The notes: a model not told the origin generated them from the letters alone. DNA of 64,000 bases from Saccharothrix sp. S26 (GCF_021390395.1 NZ_JAJUWT010000025.1:117065-181064); one strand, 5' to 3'. Positions 43,045-54,273 are shown, counted from the first letter of the stretch. A program made the numbers and translations.

Positions 43045-43953
43045 ATGTTGGATCTCGGACGGCTCCGCGCGCTGCACGCGGTCGCCCAGCACGGCTCGGT
43101 GGGTGCGGCGGCCACGGCGCTGGGCTACACCCCGTCGGCGGTGTCGCAGCAGATCGCCAAGCTGGAACGGGAGACGCGCACCACGCTGCTGGAACGCCGG
43201 GGCCGCGGCGTGGCGCTGACCGACGCGGCGCACCTGCTGTCGGCCACGGCGGGGCAGGTGCTCGCGCTGGTCGAGCACGCCGAGGTGGCGTTGGAGGAGC
43301 AGCGCGGCGCGGCCGTGGGCGAGCTGCGGGTCGGCGCGTTCGCCACCGCCGCGCGCGGCCTGCTGCCCGCGACCGTGGTGCGGCTGGCCGAACGACACCC
43401 GCAACTGGACGTGCGGCTGGTCGAGCTCGACCCACCGGACTGCCTGGAGGCGGTGGCGCGCGGCGAGCTGGACCTGGCCGTCACGCACGACTGGGTCAAC
43501 GCGCCGCTGGCCGTGCCCGAACCGGTGTCGCGGACGCGGCTCGGCGAGGACGTGGCGGACGTGCTGCTGCCGTCCGCGCACCCGTTGGCGGAGCGGGACG
43601 CCGTGGAGCCGGAGGACCTGGCGGGCGAGCGGTGGATCTGCCAGCCGGAGGGCACGATCTGCCACGACTGGCTGGTCAACACCTTCCGCGGCGCGGGCAT
43701 GGAACCCGACCTGGCCTACCGGATCGCCGAGTACGAGACGCAGTTGTCGTTGCTGGCCAAGGGGATCGGCGTGGCGCTGCTGCCCCGGCTGGGCCGCGGC
43801 GCGTTGCCGGACTCGGTGCGCGCGGTGCCGTTCCGGCCGACGCCGACGCGGCGGGTGTTCGCGGTGTGGCGCACGCAGGCCGGTCGACGTCCCGCCGTGA
43901 CGGCGACGTTGGCGGCGTTGCGGGACTGCTGGGAGCAGCGGGAGACGGCTTGA
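43045..43953 (+). CDS. LysR family transcriptional regulator
   Basis: A 302-residue regulator. The helix-turn-helix is in residues about 3-60 (LDLGRLRALHAVAQHGSV, SAVSQQIAKLERE), and the effector domain covers the rest (LRVGAFATAARGLLPATVV). It is divergently transcribed from the EamA transporter and probably controls it in response to the transported compound. Confidence 0.92.
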   Translation: MLDLGRLRALHAVAQHGSVGAAATALGYTPSAVSQQIAKLERETRTTLLERRGRGVALTDAAHLLSATAGQVLALVEHAEVALEEQRGAAVGELRVGAFATAARGLLPATVVRLAERHPQLDVRLVELDPPDCLEAVARGELDLAVTHDWVNAPLAVPEPVSRTRLGEDVADVLLPSAHPLAERDAVEPEDLAGERWICQPEGTICHDWLVNTFRGAGMEPDLAYRIAEYETQLSLLAKGIGVALLPRLGRGALPDSVRAVPFRPTPTRRVFAVWRTQAGRRPAVTATLAALRDCWEQRETA

Positions 43954-44073
43954 GGCGGCGGTCCGGGGATAACGATCGCGCAACCCGGTGGTACGGCGCG
44001 CCGGTTCGCGACGACTATCGGAGTGGGCCGTCGGGGGACTCGTGATCGCGTGCCCGCACCAAGCCACTCCCCA

Positions 44074-44113
44074 GGGGGCCTCCCGCGGAAATCCGCCGCC
44101 GGGGGAGGCCCCC
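44074..44113. terminator. Bidirectional terminator between LysR and the epoxide hydrolase-like gene
   Basis: Perfect 11-bp stem GGGGGCCTCCC (44074-44084) and complement (44103-44113), with an inner GCGG-aaat-CCGC hairpin (44085-44096) in the loop. It lies between two convergent genes. Confidence 0.85.
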
Positions 44114-44130
44114 GCCCCGACGCGCGAGCC

Positions 44131-45309
44131 TCACCGGGTCGGGAGGTCGAGGAAGAACGCCCGGATGTCGTCGGCCAGCGGCCCCGGTTGCTCCAGCGCC
44201 GCGAAGTGCCCGCCCCGGTCGAACTCGGTCCAGCGCACGATGGTGTTGGTGCGTTCCGCGATCCGCCGCACGGGCAGGAAGACCTCGCGCGGGAACACGG
44301 CCACCCCGGTGGGCGTGGTCGACGGCGTCACGCGGGTCCAGGCCGACGACGCCTCCTTGTACAGCCGGGCGGACGAGCCCGCGGTGCCGGTGAACCAGTA
44401 GACCGACGCGGTGGCCAGCAGCACGTCCCGGTCCACCGCGCCCCCGGCGGGATCGGTCCACTCCTCGAACTTCTCCGCGATCCAGGCGAGCTGGCCGACG
44501 GGCGAGTCGTGCAGCGCGAAGGCGAGCGTGTGCGGGCGCGTGCCCTGGATGGCCGCGTAACCGGACCTGTCCCGGAACGAGTCGTACCCGGCCAACCGCT
44601 CGAAGTCGGCGTCGGTGAGCCCGGACGGGTCGCCGCCCGGGAACGTGGGCAGCAGGGTGAGGTGCACGCCGACGACGTGCTCGGCGTCGACCACGCCGAG
44701 CTCGCGGGACACCGCCGAGCCCCAGTCGCCGCCGTGCGCGCCGTAGCGGTCGTAGCCCAGCCGGCGCATCAGCTCCGCCCACGCGCGGGCGATGCGCCCG
44801 ACGTCCCACCCTCGTTCACGGGTCGGTCCGGAGAAGCCGAAGCCGGGCAGCGACGGGATGACGAGGTGGAAGTCCCGTGACAACGGCTCGATGACGTCGA
44901 GGAACTCCACGACCGAGCTGGGCCAGCCGTGGGTCAGCACGATCGGCAGCGCGTCCGGACGCGGCGAGCGGACGTGCAGGAAGTGCACGGTCTGGCCGTC
45001 GATCCGGGTGGTGAACTGCGGGTGGGCGTTGAGCCTCGCCTCCCAGGCGCGCCAGTCGTGGTGGTGCAGCCAGTGGTCGACCAGCTCGCGCAGGTGGGGC
45101 ACCGGCACGCCGTAGTCCCACCCGGCGTCGGGCAGGTCGGCGGGCCAGCGCGCGGCGGCGAGGCGTGCCCGCAGGTCGTCGAGGTCGGCCTGCGGGACCT
45201 CGACCCGGAACGGCGCGATGGCTTCGGCGTCGGTGCCGATGGTGTCGGCGGTGTCGGTGGCTGTGACGGCGGCGTCGGTGGCGTTGCCGGCGGGGGTCGC
45301 TGCGGTCAT
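44131..45309 (-). CDS. Epoxide hydrolase family protein (alpha/beta fold)
   Basis: A 392-residue protein of the microsomal-epoxide-hydrolase type. The N-terminal EHN domain is present (FRVEVPQADLDDLRARLAA with WDYGVPVPHLRELVDHWL), then HGWPSSVVEF (oxyanion loop), the nucleophile Asp in GAHGGDWGSA, and the catalytic His in DRGGHFAALEQ. It likely opens epoxides or related substrates. An ATG at 45327 could add six residues. The GntR gene follows upstream on the same strand with no clear link. Confidence 0.9.
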   Translation of the reverse strand: MTAATPAGNATDAAVTATDTADTIGTDAEAIAPFRVEVPQADLDDLRARLAAARWPADLPDAGWDYGVPVPHLRELVDHWLHHHDWRAWEARLNAHPQFTTRIDGQTVHFLHVRSPRPDALPIVLTHGWPSSVVEFLDVIEPLSRDFHLVIPSLPGFGFSGPTRERGWDVGRIARAWAELMRRLGYDRYGAHGGDWGSAVSRELGVVDAEHVVGVHLTLLPTFPGGDPSGLTDADFERLAGYDSFRDRSGYAAIQGTRPHTLAFALHDSPVGQLAWIAEKFEEWTDPAGGAVDRDVLLATASVYWFTGTAGSSARLYKEASSAWTRVTPSTTPTGVAVFPREVFLPVRRIAERTNTIVRWTEFDRGGHFAALEQPGPLADDIRAFFLDLPTR

Positions 45310-45367
45310 GACCTCGACTGTAGGCATGATCGCGGGCGCCGTCGGCGCGCGGTCCCGGCGGTCGGCG

Positions 45368-46033
45368 TCAGTCCTTGTGGCGTTCGAGCAGGTCCTCCAG
45401 GAAGCCGCCCGCCTCGGCGGCGGCGCGGGCCGCGTCCCGTTCGCGCACGGCGTCGAGCAGGCCGGCGTGCGACACCTGGTCGTGGTCGGTCTCCACGGTG
45501 GCCGTGATGCTGGCCCGGACCGCTTCGGTCAGCCCCTGGTACAGCTCGGCGAGCAGGGTGTTGTGCGAGCACTGGACCAGCAGCACGTGGAACGCCGTGT
45601 CCCGCTCGACCAGCCGCTCCCAGTCCTTGGCGGCCATCGCCTCGTCGCGTTCGCCCAGCAGCTCCTGGAGCCTGCGGACCTCGTCGTCGGTGCGGTGGGT
45701 CGCGGCCAGGCGGGCTCCCTCGACCTCCAGCGTCCGGCGGACCTGGAGCACCTCGCGCAGCTCGCTGCCGCACAGCCGGCGGACCGCGCCGGACAGCTCG
45801 CTGGTGGCGCGGACGAACGTGCCGTCGCCCTGGCGCACCTCCAGCAACCCGGCGTGGGACAGCGCGCGCACCGCCTCCCGCACGGTGTTGCGACCCACGC
45901 CCAGGGCGGTGACCAGCTCCGGCTCCGGCGGGATGCGGCGGCCGACCGGCCATTCACCGGCGGCGATCGCTCCCCTCATCTGGTCGATCACCTGGTCGAC
46001 GAGCCCGGCCCGCCGAGTAGTGGCCAACGGCAC
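45368..46033 (-). CDS. GntR/FadR family transcriptional regulator
   Basis: A 221-residue regulator. The winged helix is near residues 10-75 (DQVIDQMRGAIAAGEWPVG, ALGVGRNTVREAVRALSHAG) and the FCD effector domain follows (RTLEVEGARLAATHRTDDEV, FHVLLVQCSHNTLLAELYQ). It is divergent from the MFS gene with a 47-bp spacer, and a TACTAT -10 element lies on the minus strand about 37 nt before its GTG. Confidence 0.93.
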   Translation of the reverse strand: MPLATTRRAGLVDQVIDQMRGAIAAGEWPVGRRIPPEPELVTALGVGRNTVREAVRALSHAGLLEVRQGDGTFVRATSELSGAVRRLCGSELREVLQVRRTLEVEGARLAATHRTDDEVRRLQELLGERDEAMAAKDWERLVERDTAFHVLLVQCSHNTLLAELYQGLTEAVRASITATVETDHDQVSHAGLLDAVRERDAARAAAEAGGFLEDLLERHKD

Positions 46034-46079
46034 AGCGTCATCCTTTCATCCGAACATCCCATGTCTGCGATAGTAGTCC

Positions 46080-46152
46080 GGTGCCAATCCAGCAGACCCG
46101 GCCAGACTGGTCACCGTCGAACGCCCACATTGCCACCGATGGTGGTGCCAAT
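46080..46152. promoter_or_regulatory. Repeats at the GntR/MFS divergent promoter
   Basis: GGTGCCAAT occurs twice in direct orientation, at 46080-46088 and 46144-46152, and a palindrome CCACCGATGGTGG lies at 46133-46145. These are candidate operators for the GntR regulator. They would be inside the MFS gene if translation starts at 46081. Confidence 0.4.
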
Positions 46153-47373
46153 GCGACGATCGCCGACCATCCTGGCCGCACTGCTGCCGGTGAGGTGCGG
46201 CGGAACCGCCAAGTTGCCCTGGTCGGCAGCACCCTGTTGGCGATCGGCGTAGCGCTGGCCGCCGCGAACCTCCGCCCGGCCGTCACGAGCCTGGCCTCCG
46301 TGCTGGGTGACGTGCGCACGGCGCTGGGCGTCTCGACCGCGTGGACGAGCCTGCTGACCGCCGTGCCGACGCTGTGCTTCGGCATCGCCGCCTTCCTCGC
46401 GCCCTGGCTGGGCCGGCGGCTCGGGATGGCGCGGGCGGTCGCGCTGTCGTTGCTGGTGCTGACCGTCGGCCTCGTGCTGCGGGTGGTGGACGGTCCGATG
46501 GCGGTGCTCGGCGGCACGTTCATCGCGTGCGCCGGGATCGCGGTGTGCAACGTGCTCATCCCGGTCGTGGTGAAGGAGTCGTTCCCGGGCCGGGTCGGTC
46601 TCGTGACCGGTGTCTACACGGCCGCGCTGGCGGCCGGGGCGGCGGTGGGCGCGGCCTTCACGCCGGGCCTGGAGTCCGCGTTCGGCTCGTGGCGGCCGGC
46701 CGTCGGGGCGTGGGCGTTCCTGTCGTCGGCGGCGCTGGTGCTGTGGCTCGCGGGCGCGCGGCACGGGTTCTCCGCCCGGCCCGTGACCCGGTCGGTGAAG
46801 GCCGGGCGCTCGTTGCTCCGCAGCCCGCTGGCCTGGGTGATCACGGTGTTCTTCGGGTTGCAGTCGCTGCTGGCCTACACGGTGATGGGCTGGCTGCCGC
46901 AGATCCTGGTCGACTCCGGCGTCGACCGGACGACCGCCGGGCTGCTGCTGGCCATCACGATGGTGCTCGGTGTGCCGGTGAGCCTGGTCGTCCCGCCGCT
47001 GGCGGCGCGCTGGGCCGGGCAGTCGTGGCTGGTCCTGGTGCTGGGTGCGCTGTCGGTGCTGGGCGTGCTGGGCCTCGCGCTCGCGCCCGCCGCCGCGCCC
47101 GGGCTGTGGGTCGTGCTGATCGGCGTGGGGATGGGCATGTTCCCGCTCGCGCTGGTGATGATCTCGCTGCGCACGTCGTCCGGCGCGGACACCGCGCGGC
47201 TGTCGGCGATGGCGCAGAGCATCGGGTACCTGATCTCGGCCGCCGGGCCGTTCGCGTTCGGCGTGCTGCGCGGGGTGACCGGGACGTGGACCGCGTCGAT
47301 GCTGGTCCTGGTGGGTCTGCTGGTCGCACTGACCGCGCTGGGGTGGGTCGCGGGTCGGCCGCGGACCGTGTAG
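46081..47373 (+). CDS. MFS transporter of the CynX/NimT type
   Basis: A 430-residue transporter with twelve membrane segments. The first helix VGSTLLAIGVALAAANLRPA with the conserved Asn-Leu-Arg-Pro motif and VPTLCFGIAAFLAPWLGRR place it in the CynX/NimT group (cyanate or nitroimidazole-type exporters by family; substrate unknown). The start is uncertain: about 40 residues precede the first helix, and a GTG at 46195 is a plausible alternative. The divergent GntR gene suggests inducible expression. Confidence 0.9.
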   Translation: MPIQQTRPDWSPSNAHIATDGGANATIADHPGRTAAGEVRRNRQVALVGSTLLAIGVALAAANLRPAVTSLASVLGDVRTALGVSTAWTSLLTAVPTLCFGIAAFLAPWLGRRLGMARAVALSLLVLTVGLVLRVVDGPMAVLGGTFIACAGIAVCNVLIPVVVKESFPGRVGLVTGVYTAALAAGAAVGAAFTPGLESAFGSWRPAVGAWAFLSSAALVLWLAGARHGFSARPVTRSVKAGRSLLRSPLAWVITVFFGLQSLLAYTVMGWLPQILVDSGVDRTTAGLLLAITMVLGVPVSLVVPPLAARWAGQSWLVLVLGALSVLGVLGLALAPAAAPGLWVVLIGVGMGMFPLALVMISLRTSSGADTARLSAMAQSIGYLISAAGPFAFGVLRGVTGTWTASMLVLVGLLVALTALGWVAGRPRTV

Positions 47374-47508
47374 TCGGAGGCGTCGCGGATCGCACGCCGC
47401 AGTTCGTGTGAGGCATCGCGCGGGCGATCGCACGGCGGATCGTGCGGGCGATCGCATAACTGATAACGCCTCGACTTGTCCGCGCGATGTGTCGGTTACG
47501 GACACGAA

Positions 47509-47549
47509 CGGGAGATCCGGTCGCACGAGGGGTACGACCGGGTCTCCCG
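47509..47549. terminator. Bidirectional terminator between the MFS gene and mtr
   Basis: 15-bp stem with one G-U pair (arms 47509-47523 and 47535-47549, starting CGGGAGATCC) and an 11-nt loop, in the 215-bp convergent gap. Confidence 0.85.
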
Positions 47550-47588
47550 TCGACTCCGGGGCCGACGCCGAGGTCGGCGCGGGTCGCG

Positions 47589-48965
47589 CTACCCGTTCAG
47601 CGGCAGGTTGAGCAGCGCGTTCTCGATCACCTCGGGCATCGCCGGGTGGATCCAGTACTGGCCGCGGGCCATCGTCCGCGCGTCCAGGCCGAAGCTCATC
47701 GCCTGGATGACCGGCTGGATCACGCTCGACGCCTGCGGCCCGATCACGTGCGCACCGAGGATGAGGCCGGTGTCCGGGTCCGCCAGCACCTTCGCGAAAC
47801 CCGTGTCGTCCTCCATCGCCCAGCCGTAGGCGATCGACGCGTACGCCTGCGACGCGGCCACGTACCGCACGCCGCGCTCGACGGCCTGCTCCTCGGTCAA
47901 CCCGACCGACGCGACCTGCGGCGACGAGAACACGGCGGCCGGCACGAACCGGTGGTCGGAGGAGATCGGCTCGTCCGGGTGCAGCAGGTTGTGCTGCACG
48001 ACCCGCGCCTCGTGGTTGGCCACGTGCTTGAGCTGGTACGCCGAGCTGACGTCGCCCATCGCGTAGATGCCCTCGACGGACGTGCGCTGGTGGGAATCGA
48101 CGACCACGCGCCCGTCGGGGTGCACGGCGACGCCGGTGGCGTCCAGGTCGAGCAGGTCGGAGTTCGGCGTGCGGCCGACCGCGACCAGCAGCTCGTCGGA
48201 CTCCACGACCTCCGCGCCGTCCGGGCCCTCCAGGTGCAACCGCACCACGCCGTCGACCCGCTCGGCCCGCACCGCCTTGCGCTTGAGCCGCACGTCCCAC
48301 TTCTGCGACGCAACCTCGGTGAACCGGGCGGCGACCTCGCGGTCCTCGTGCCGCAGGAGCAGGTCGGACCGCCCGACCACGGTCACCGCCACGCCGAACG
48401 ACGAGAACACGTGCGCGAACTCCGCCGCGACGAACCCGCTGCCCAGGATGGTGAGGCGGGCGGGCAGCGCGTCGAGCCGCATGATCGTGTCGCTGGTGTG
48501 GTAGCCGACCGCGTCGAGGTCGGCGACGTCCGGGATCACCGGGCGGCTGCCCGCGGCCAGCACGAACCGGTCCGCGGTGATCACCTCGCCGGTGCCCGTG
48601 TCGAGGGTCTTCGGGCCGGTGAACCGGGCCGTGCCCTCGTAGACGGTGACGTTGGCGTTCTCCTCGGCCCGCCAGCGGCGGCCGCCCGCGGAGATGGGGT
48701 CGATGCGGCCGAAGATCCGGTCGCGCACGTCGGTCCACCGCACGCCGTCGAGGTGGGCGTCCACGCCCAGCCGCGCGCCCGAGGCGGGTGCGGCGGCGAC
48801 GTCGGCGGTGTGCACGAACATCTTGGTGGGGATGCACCCGACGTTCAGGCACGTGCCGCCGAAGACGCCCTTCTCGACGATCGCGATGTTCCAGCCGGCG
48901 AACCGCTCGTCCGCGATGGAGTTGCCGGAACCGGTGCCGATGATGACCAGGTCGAAGTGCCTCAC
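47589..48965 (-). CDS. mtr: Mycothione reductase
   Basis: Flavin disulfide reductase that regenerates mycothiol, the actinobacterial thiol buffer. The N-terminal FAD motif FDLVIIGTGSGNSI, the redox pair GGTCLNVGCIPTK and the C-terminal HPAMPEVIENALLNLPLNG with the His-Glu pair identify it. The GTG at 48965 gives the usual N-terminus; a TTG at 48977 would add four residues. Length is 458. This gene ties the organism to mycothiol-producing actinobacteria. Confidence 0.96.
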   Translation of the reverse strand: MRHFDLVIIGTGSGNSIADERFAGWNIAIVEKGVFGGTCLNVGCIPTKMFVHTADVAAAPASGARLGVDAHLDGVRWTDVRDRIFGRIDPISAGGRRWRAEENANVTVYEGTARFTGPKTLDTGTGEVITADRFVLAAGSRPVIPDVADLDAVGYHTSDTIMRLDALPARLTILGSGFVAAEFAHVFSSFGVAVTVVGRSDLLLRHEDREVAARFTEVASQKWDVRLKRKAVRAERVDGVVRLHLEGPDGAEVVESDELLVAVGRTPNSDLLDLDATGVAVHPDGRVVVDSHQRTSVEGIYAMGDVSSAYQLKHVANHEARVVQHNLLHPDEPISSDHRFVPAAVFSSPQVASVGLTEEQAVERGVRYVAASQAYASIAYGWAMEDDTGFAKVLADPDTGLILGAHVIGPQASSVIQPVIQAMSFGLDARTMARGQYWIHPAMPEVIENALLNLPLNG

Positions 48966-49020
48966 GTCGTGCTGCAACCCGTGAGGTGAGGCGCTTGTTC
49001 CCGGCGGTGGCCGCCGGTCA

Positions 49021-49548
49021 TCAGTGGGCGTAGGTCGGCGCGATGATCGCGCGGGCCAGGGTGTGGAACGCCAGGTTGAAGGCGACCACGGCGGGGGACG
49101 CGTCGCCGTCGACGTCCAGCTTGTCGACGTCGACGGCGTGCACCACGAAGTAGTAGCGGTGCACCTGGTCGCCGGGCGGCGGGGCCGCGCCGCCGAACGC
49201 GCGGGTGCCGAAGTCGCTGCGCACGTGGAACGCGCCGTCGGGCAGGGTGTCGTCCGACGCGCCCGCGCCGGTGTCGAGCGAGGTCACCGAGGCCGGGATG
49301 TTCACCGCGACCCAGTGCCAGAAGCCCGACGGGGTGGGCGCGTCCGGGTCGAAGCAGGTCACCACGAAGCTCTTGGTCTCCGGCGGGAACCCGCTCCAGC
49401 TCAGCTGCGGCGAGGTGTTGCCGCCCTCGAACACCTGCTCCTGCGACAGCGGTTGGCCGTCGGACACGTCGGTCGAGCTGACCGTGAACGACGCCACCTG
49501 CGGCAGCAGCGAGTACGGGTCGGGGGCCACGGGGCGTTCGAGGCTCAT
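49021..49548 (-). CDS. YbhB/YbcL family Raf-kinase-inhibitor-like (PEBP) protein
   Basis: A 175-residue phosphatidylethanolamine-binding-protein family member. The PEBP signature CFDPDAPTPSGFWHWVAVNI and HRYYFVVHAVDVDKLDV are clear. Function in bacteria is unknown. The ATG at 49548 has GGAGG 6 nt upstream; the frame is open further but unconserved. It is followed on the same strand by mtr, 55 bp downstream, and is divergent from the deacetylase gene. Confidence 0.92.
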   Translation of the reverse strand: MSLERPVAPDPYSLLPQVASFTVSSTDVSDGQPLSQEQVFEGGNTSPQLSWSGFPPETKSFVVTCFDPDAPTPSGFWHWVAVNIPASVTSLDTGAGASDDTLPDGAFHVRSDFGTRAFGGAAPPPGDQVHRYYFVVHAVDVDKLDVDGDASPAVVAFNLAFHTLARAIIAPTYAH

Positions 49549-49732
49549 CGGGTCCTCCACGTGATCTTGCGGGCCGGACCCGCACGACCTTATCGCCGGC
49601 GTGCGGGCGACGCAGCGAGGTGGTGTGGTGGGTCGGGGTCGGGCTTGCGAGCAACCTGAGTGATCGTCGTAGCGTCTCCAGTCGAGTGAGCGCCACCTGG
49701 ATGGGTGACGCCTGGTCGAGGGGGATTCCGGG

Positions 49733-50569
49733 ATGAGACCCAGGGGAGTGGCGGTTCTGCTCGCCGTCATCGCAGTGGTGGGCGGTTGTTCGGCGCAGCC
49801 GGAGGATCGGCAGGAGCCGCCGGCCGCGCCGAGTACCGCTGCGACGACCACCACGACGACAACGACGACCACCACCGCGCCGCCCACGGCCCTGCCGGGG
49901 CCGGGTGGGACCACCATTCCCGTCTTCCAGCAGCCCTACGCCTTCGGCACGTCCCAGCAGCAAGCGCCCCCGGTCGTGGACGGCCTGGTGCCGGTCGTGC
50001 GGCGGATCGAGACCAACCAGCCCTACGTGTTCATCACGATCGACGACGGCGCGGTCCGCCACCCGGCCGCGGTGGAGCTGATGCGCAAGAGCGGCGTGCA
50101 GCCGACGTTGTTCCTCAACTCCAAGCACGTGGACGGGCACGCCGACTACTTCAAGGGGTTCGAGGGCCTCGCCACCGTGCACGCCCACACCGCGACGCAC
50201 CCGGACCTCACCGGCACGTCGTACGACTTCCAGCGGCAGGAGATCTGCGGCAACGCGGAGCTGCTGCGTGCGCAGCTGGGCGCGCGGCCGAAGCTGTTCC
50301 GGCCGCCGTTCGGCAACTTCGACCAGACCACCCGGCGGGCGGCGGCCGACTGCGGGTTCTCGGCGCTGGTCATGTGGACGGCGGCGGTCAACGACGGGGT
50401 GGTGCAGTTCCAGGCGGGCGGTCGGCTCAACGCCGGTGACATCGTGCTCATGCACTTCCGGCAGACGTTCGTGGAGGACTTCCTGGCGTTCTTGCAGCGG
50501 TGCAGGGTCGACGGGTTGACGCCGGTGGTGCTGGACGACTTCCTGGTCGATCCGAAAGCGTCCGTGTGA
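49733..50569 (+). CDS. Polysaccharide deacetylase (NodB) lipoprotein
   Basis: A 278-residue lipoprotein with lipobox VVGGCS (Cys19), then a poly-Thr run of about eleven residues in a disordered linker, then a NodB domain. The motifs are FITIDDGAV (catalytic and metal Asp), HTATHPDL (metal His pair), RPPFGNFD (motif 3) and IVLMHF (motif 5). It probably deacetylates a cell-wall or surface polysaccharide outside the cell. The linker DNA is an ACN repeat of about 33 bp. A hairpin with arms at 50619-50625 and 50646-50652 follows. Confidence 0.93.
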   Translation: MRPRGVAVLLAVIAVVGGCSAQPEDRQEPPAAPSTAATTTTTTTTTTTAPPTALPGPGGTTIPVFQQPYAFGTSQQQAPPVVDGLVPVVRRIETNQPYVFITIDDGAVRHPAAVELMRKSGVQPTLFLNSKHVDGHADYFKGFEGLATVHAHTATHPDLTGTSYDFQRQEICGNAELLRAQLGARPKLFRPPFGNFDQTTRRAAADCGFSALVMWTAAVNDGVVQFQAGGRLNAGDIVLMHFRQTFVEDFLAFLQRCRVDGLTPVVLDDFLVDPKASV

Positions 50570-50966
50570 TCTTTACCTTTTGACGCCGGATGAAGTCGCG
50601 GTGAACGCCCACGGTGGGCCGGTTCCCGGTTGGTCCGCCGACCGCGAACCGGTTTGTGCAGGTGCCGCGTTGCGCGTTCGCCTTGGCGGTCCCGGTCCGG
50701 TGGCTCGGGTTCCGGGTGCTCTGCAACTCCAAGATCGACGGACCGGATGAGCATCGTGGTGATCCGCGTCCGGAACACGGGCAGCTACGCCGGGTATCTG
50801 CTGTGTTGGATTTGTGCGGGTTGAGGTGAGGGGTAGGGCGGGTTCGGGGTGTGGTGGTCGGTGGTCAAGCCCGGCCCGATTTGACATGGGTTCGAGTGCT
50901 TCAGGCTGGTCGAAGCCATGTCGAATCGGGCCTCTGCGGGCTGGTGCCTGGTCCGTTGTGGGGTGG
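50570..50966. other. Intergenic region with two hairpins between the deacetylase gene and lon
   Basis: 397 bp between convergent genes. It contains the hairpin at 50619-50652 (7-bp outer stem CCGGTTC/GAACCGG, then one mismatch and a 4-bp inner stem), likely the deacetylase terminator, and the long hairpin at 50873-50932 near lon. Between them, about 200 bp show nothing recognisable. A 25-codon frame at 50747-50824 is open but unsupported. Confidence 0.7.
50873..50932. terminator. Long near-perfect hairpin downstream of lon
   Basis: Arms 50873-50889 (GGCCCGATTTGACATGG) and 50916-50932 match at 16 of 17 pairs. The loop holds a further TTCGA (50891-50895) and TCGAA (50910-50914) pair. It lies 34 nt beyond the lon stop and could be the lon terminator or part of a small RNA. 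Confidence 0.6.
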
Positions 50967-53321
<2,355 letters not shown>

Positions 53322-53333
53322 GATCCCTCCAAA

Positions 53334-53354
53334 GTTGAGTCTGACTGGCTCAAC
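53334..53354. promoter_or_regulatory. HAIR operator (HspR binding site) upstream of lon
   Basis: GTTGAGT-N7-GCTCAAC at 53334-53354, the HspR-associated inverted repeat pattern (consensus CTTGAGT-N7-ACTCAAG). It lies 12 bp from the lon start and also within the divergent spacer to the DUF574 methyltransferase. HspR control of lon is known in Streptomyces. Confidence 0.8.
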
Positions 53355-53472
53355 CAAGATGAGCCCGGGATTGTTTCCGGTAGGTGTTCGCCCAGAGCGA
53401 GCGTCCGTTCGGGGGTTGTGCCCGGTTTGCGTCGCCGCGACGATCACGCCGTCGACTGACGAGGAGATGTGC

Positions 53473-54273
53473 ATGGAGCAGGCGAGCTGGGTCCCGTCCT
53501 CGGTGGACCTGGACCGGCCGAGCGCGGCCCGGATGTACGACTACTTCCTGGGCGGGTCGCACAACTTCGCGGTCGACCGGGAAGCGGCCAAGTCGGTCGA
53601 GCAGATCTTCCCCGGCATGTCCGGCGCGGCGCGGGCCAACCGGTCGTTCCTGCGGCGGGCGGTGCGGTACCTGCTGGCGCAGGGCATCGACCAGTTCCTC
53701 GACCTGGGCTCGGGCATCCCGACGGTCGGCAACGTGCACGAGATCGCCCAGCAGACGAACCCCGGTGCGCGCGTGGTGTACGCCGACGTCGAGCCGGTGG
53801 CCGTCGCGCACAGCACGGCGCTGCTGGCGGACAACCCGCTGGCCGGCGCGATCCAGGCGGACCTGCGCGACCCCGACTCGGTGCTGGGCAACGAGGAGGT
53901 GCGGTCGATGCTCGACTTCGACCGGCCGATCGGGTTGCTGATGGTCGCGGTGCTGCACTTCGTGCCCGACGCGGACGAGCCGCACGAGGCGATCGCCCGC
54001 TACCGGGAGGTGCTCGCGCCGGGCAGCCACGTGGCGATCTCGCACGCCAGTTGGGACGGTGTGTCGCAGGAGGAGCGGGAGAGCGGCGAGCGGGTGAACG
54101 CCATCTACCGCAAGACCGACAGCCCGCTGGTGCTGCGGTCGGGGCCGGAGATCGCGGCGTTCTTCACCGGGCTGGAGGTCGTGGAGCCCGGTGTCGTGCC
54201 GCTGAGCGAGTGGCACCCGGATTCCGACGACGCCTACATCAGCGCGTACGCGGGGGTCGGCCGGAAAGCCTGA
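53473..54273 (+). CDS. DUF574 family SAM-dependent methyltransferase
   Basis: A 266-residue protein of the actinobacterial DUF574 (PF04672) methyltransferase family. The conserved start is VDLDRPSAARMYDYFLGGSH, and motif I FLDLGSGIPTVGNVHEIA is present, with VVYADVEPVAVAHS. No substrate is known. The ATG at 53473 has GAGGAG 6 nt upstream. Its 3' end overlaps the convergent serine hydrolase gene by 35 bp. Transcription begins near the lon HAIR operator. Confidence 0.92.
   Translation: MEQASWVPSSVDLDRPSAARMYDYFLGGSHNFAVDREAAKSVEQIFPGMSGAARANRSFLRRAVRYLLAQGIDQFLDLGSGIPTVGNVHEIAQQTNPGARVVYADVEPVAVAHSTALLADNPLAGAIQADLRDPDSVLGNEEVRSMLDFDRPIGLLMVAVLHFVPDADEPHEAIARYREVLAPGSHVAISHASWDGVSQEERESGERVNAIYRKTDSPLVLRSGPEIAAFFTGLEVVEPGVVPLSEWHPDSDDAYISAYAGVGRKA

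Noticed and set aside
50747..50824. 25-codon frame MSIVVIRVRNTGSYAGYLLC followed by five more residues
   Set aside because: There is no clear ribosome-binding site, no neighbour to lead into, and it is too short to judge without conservation data.
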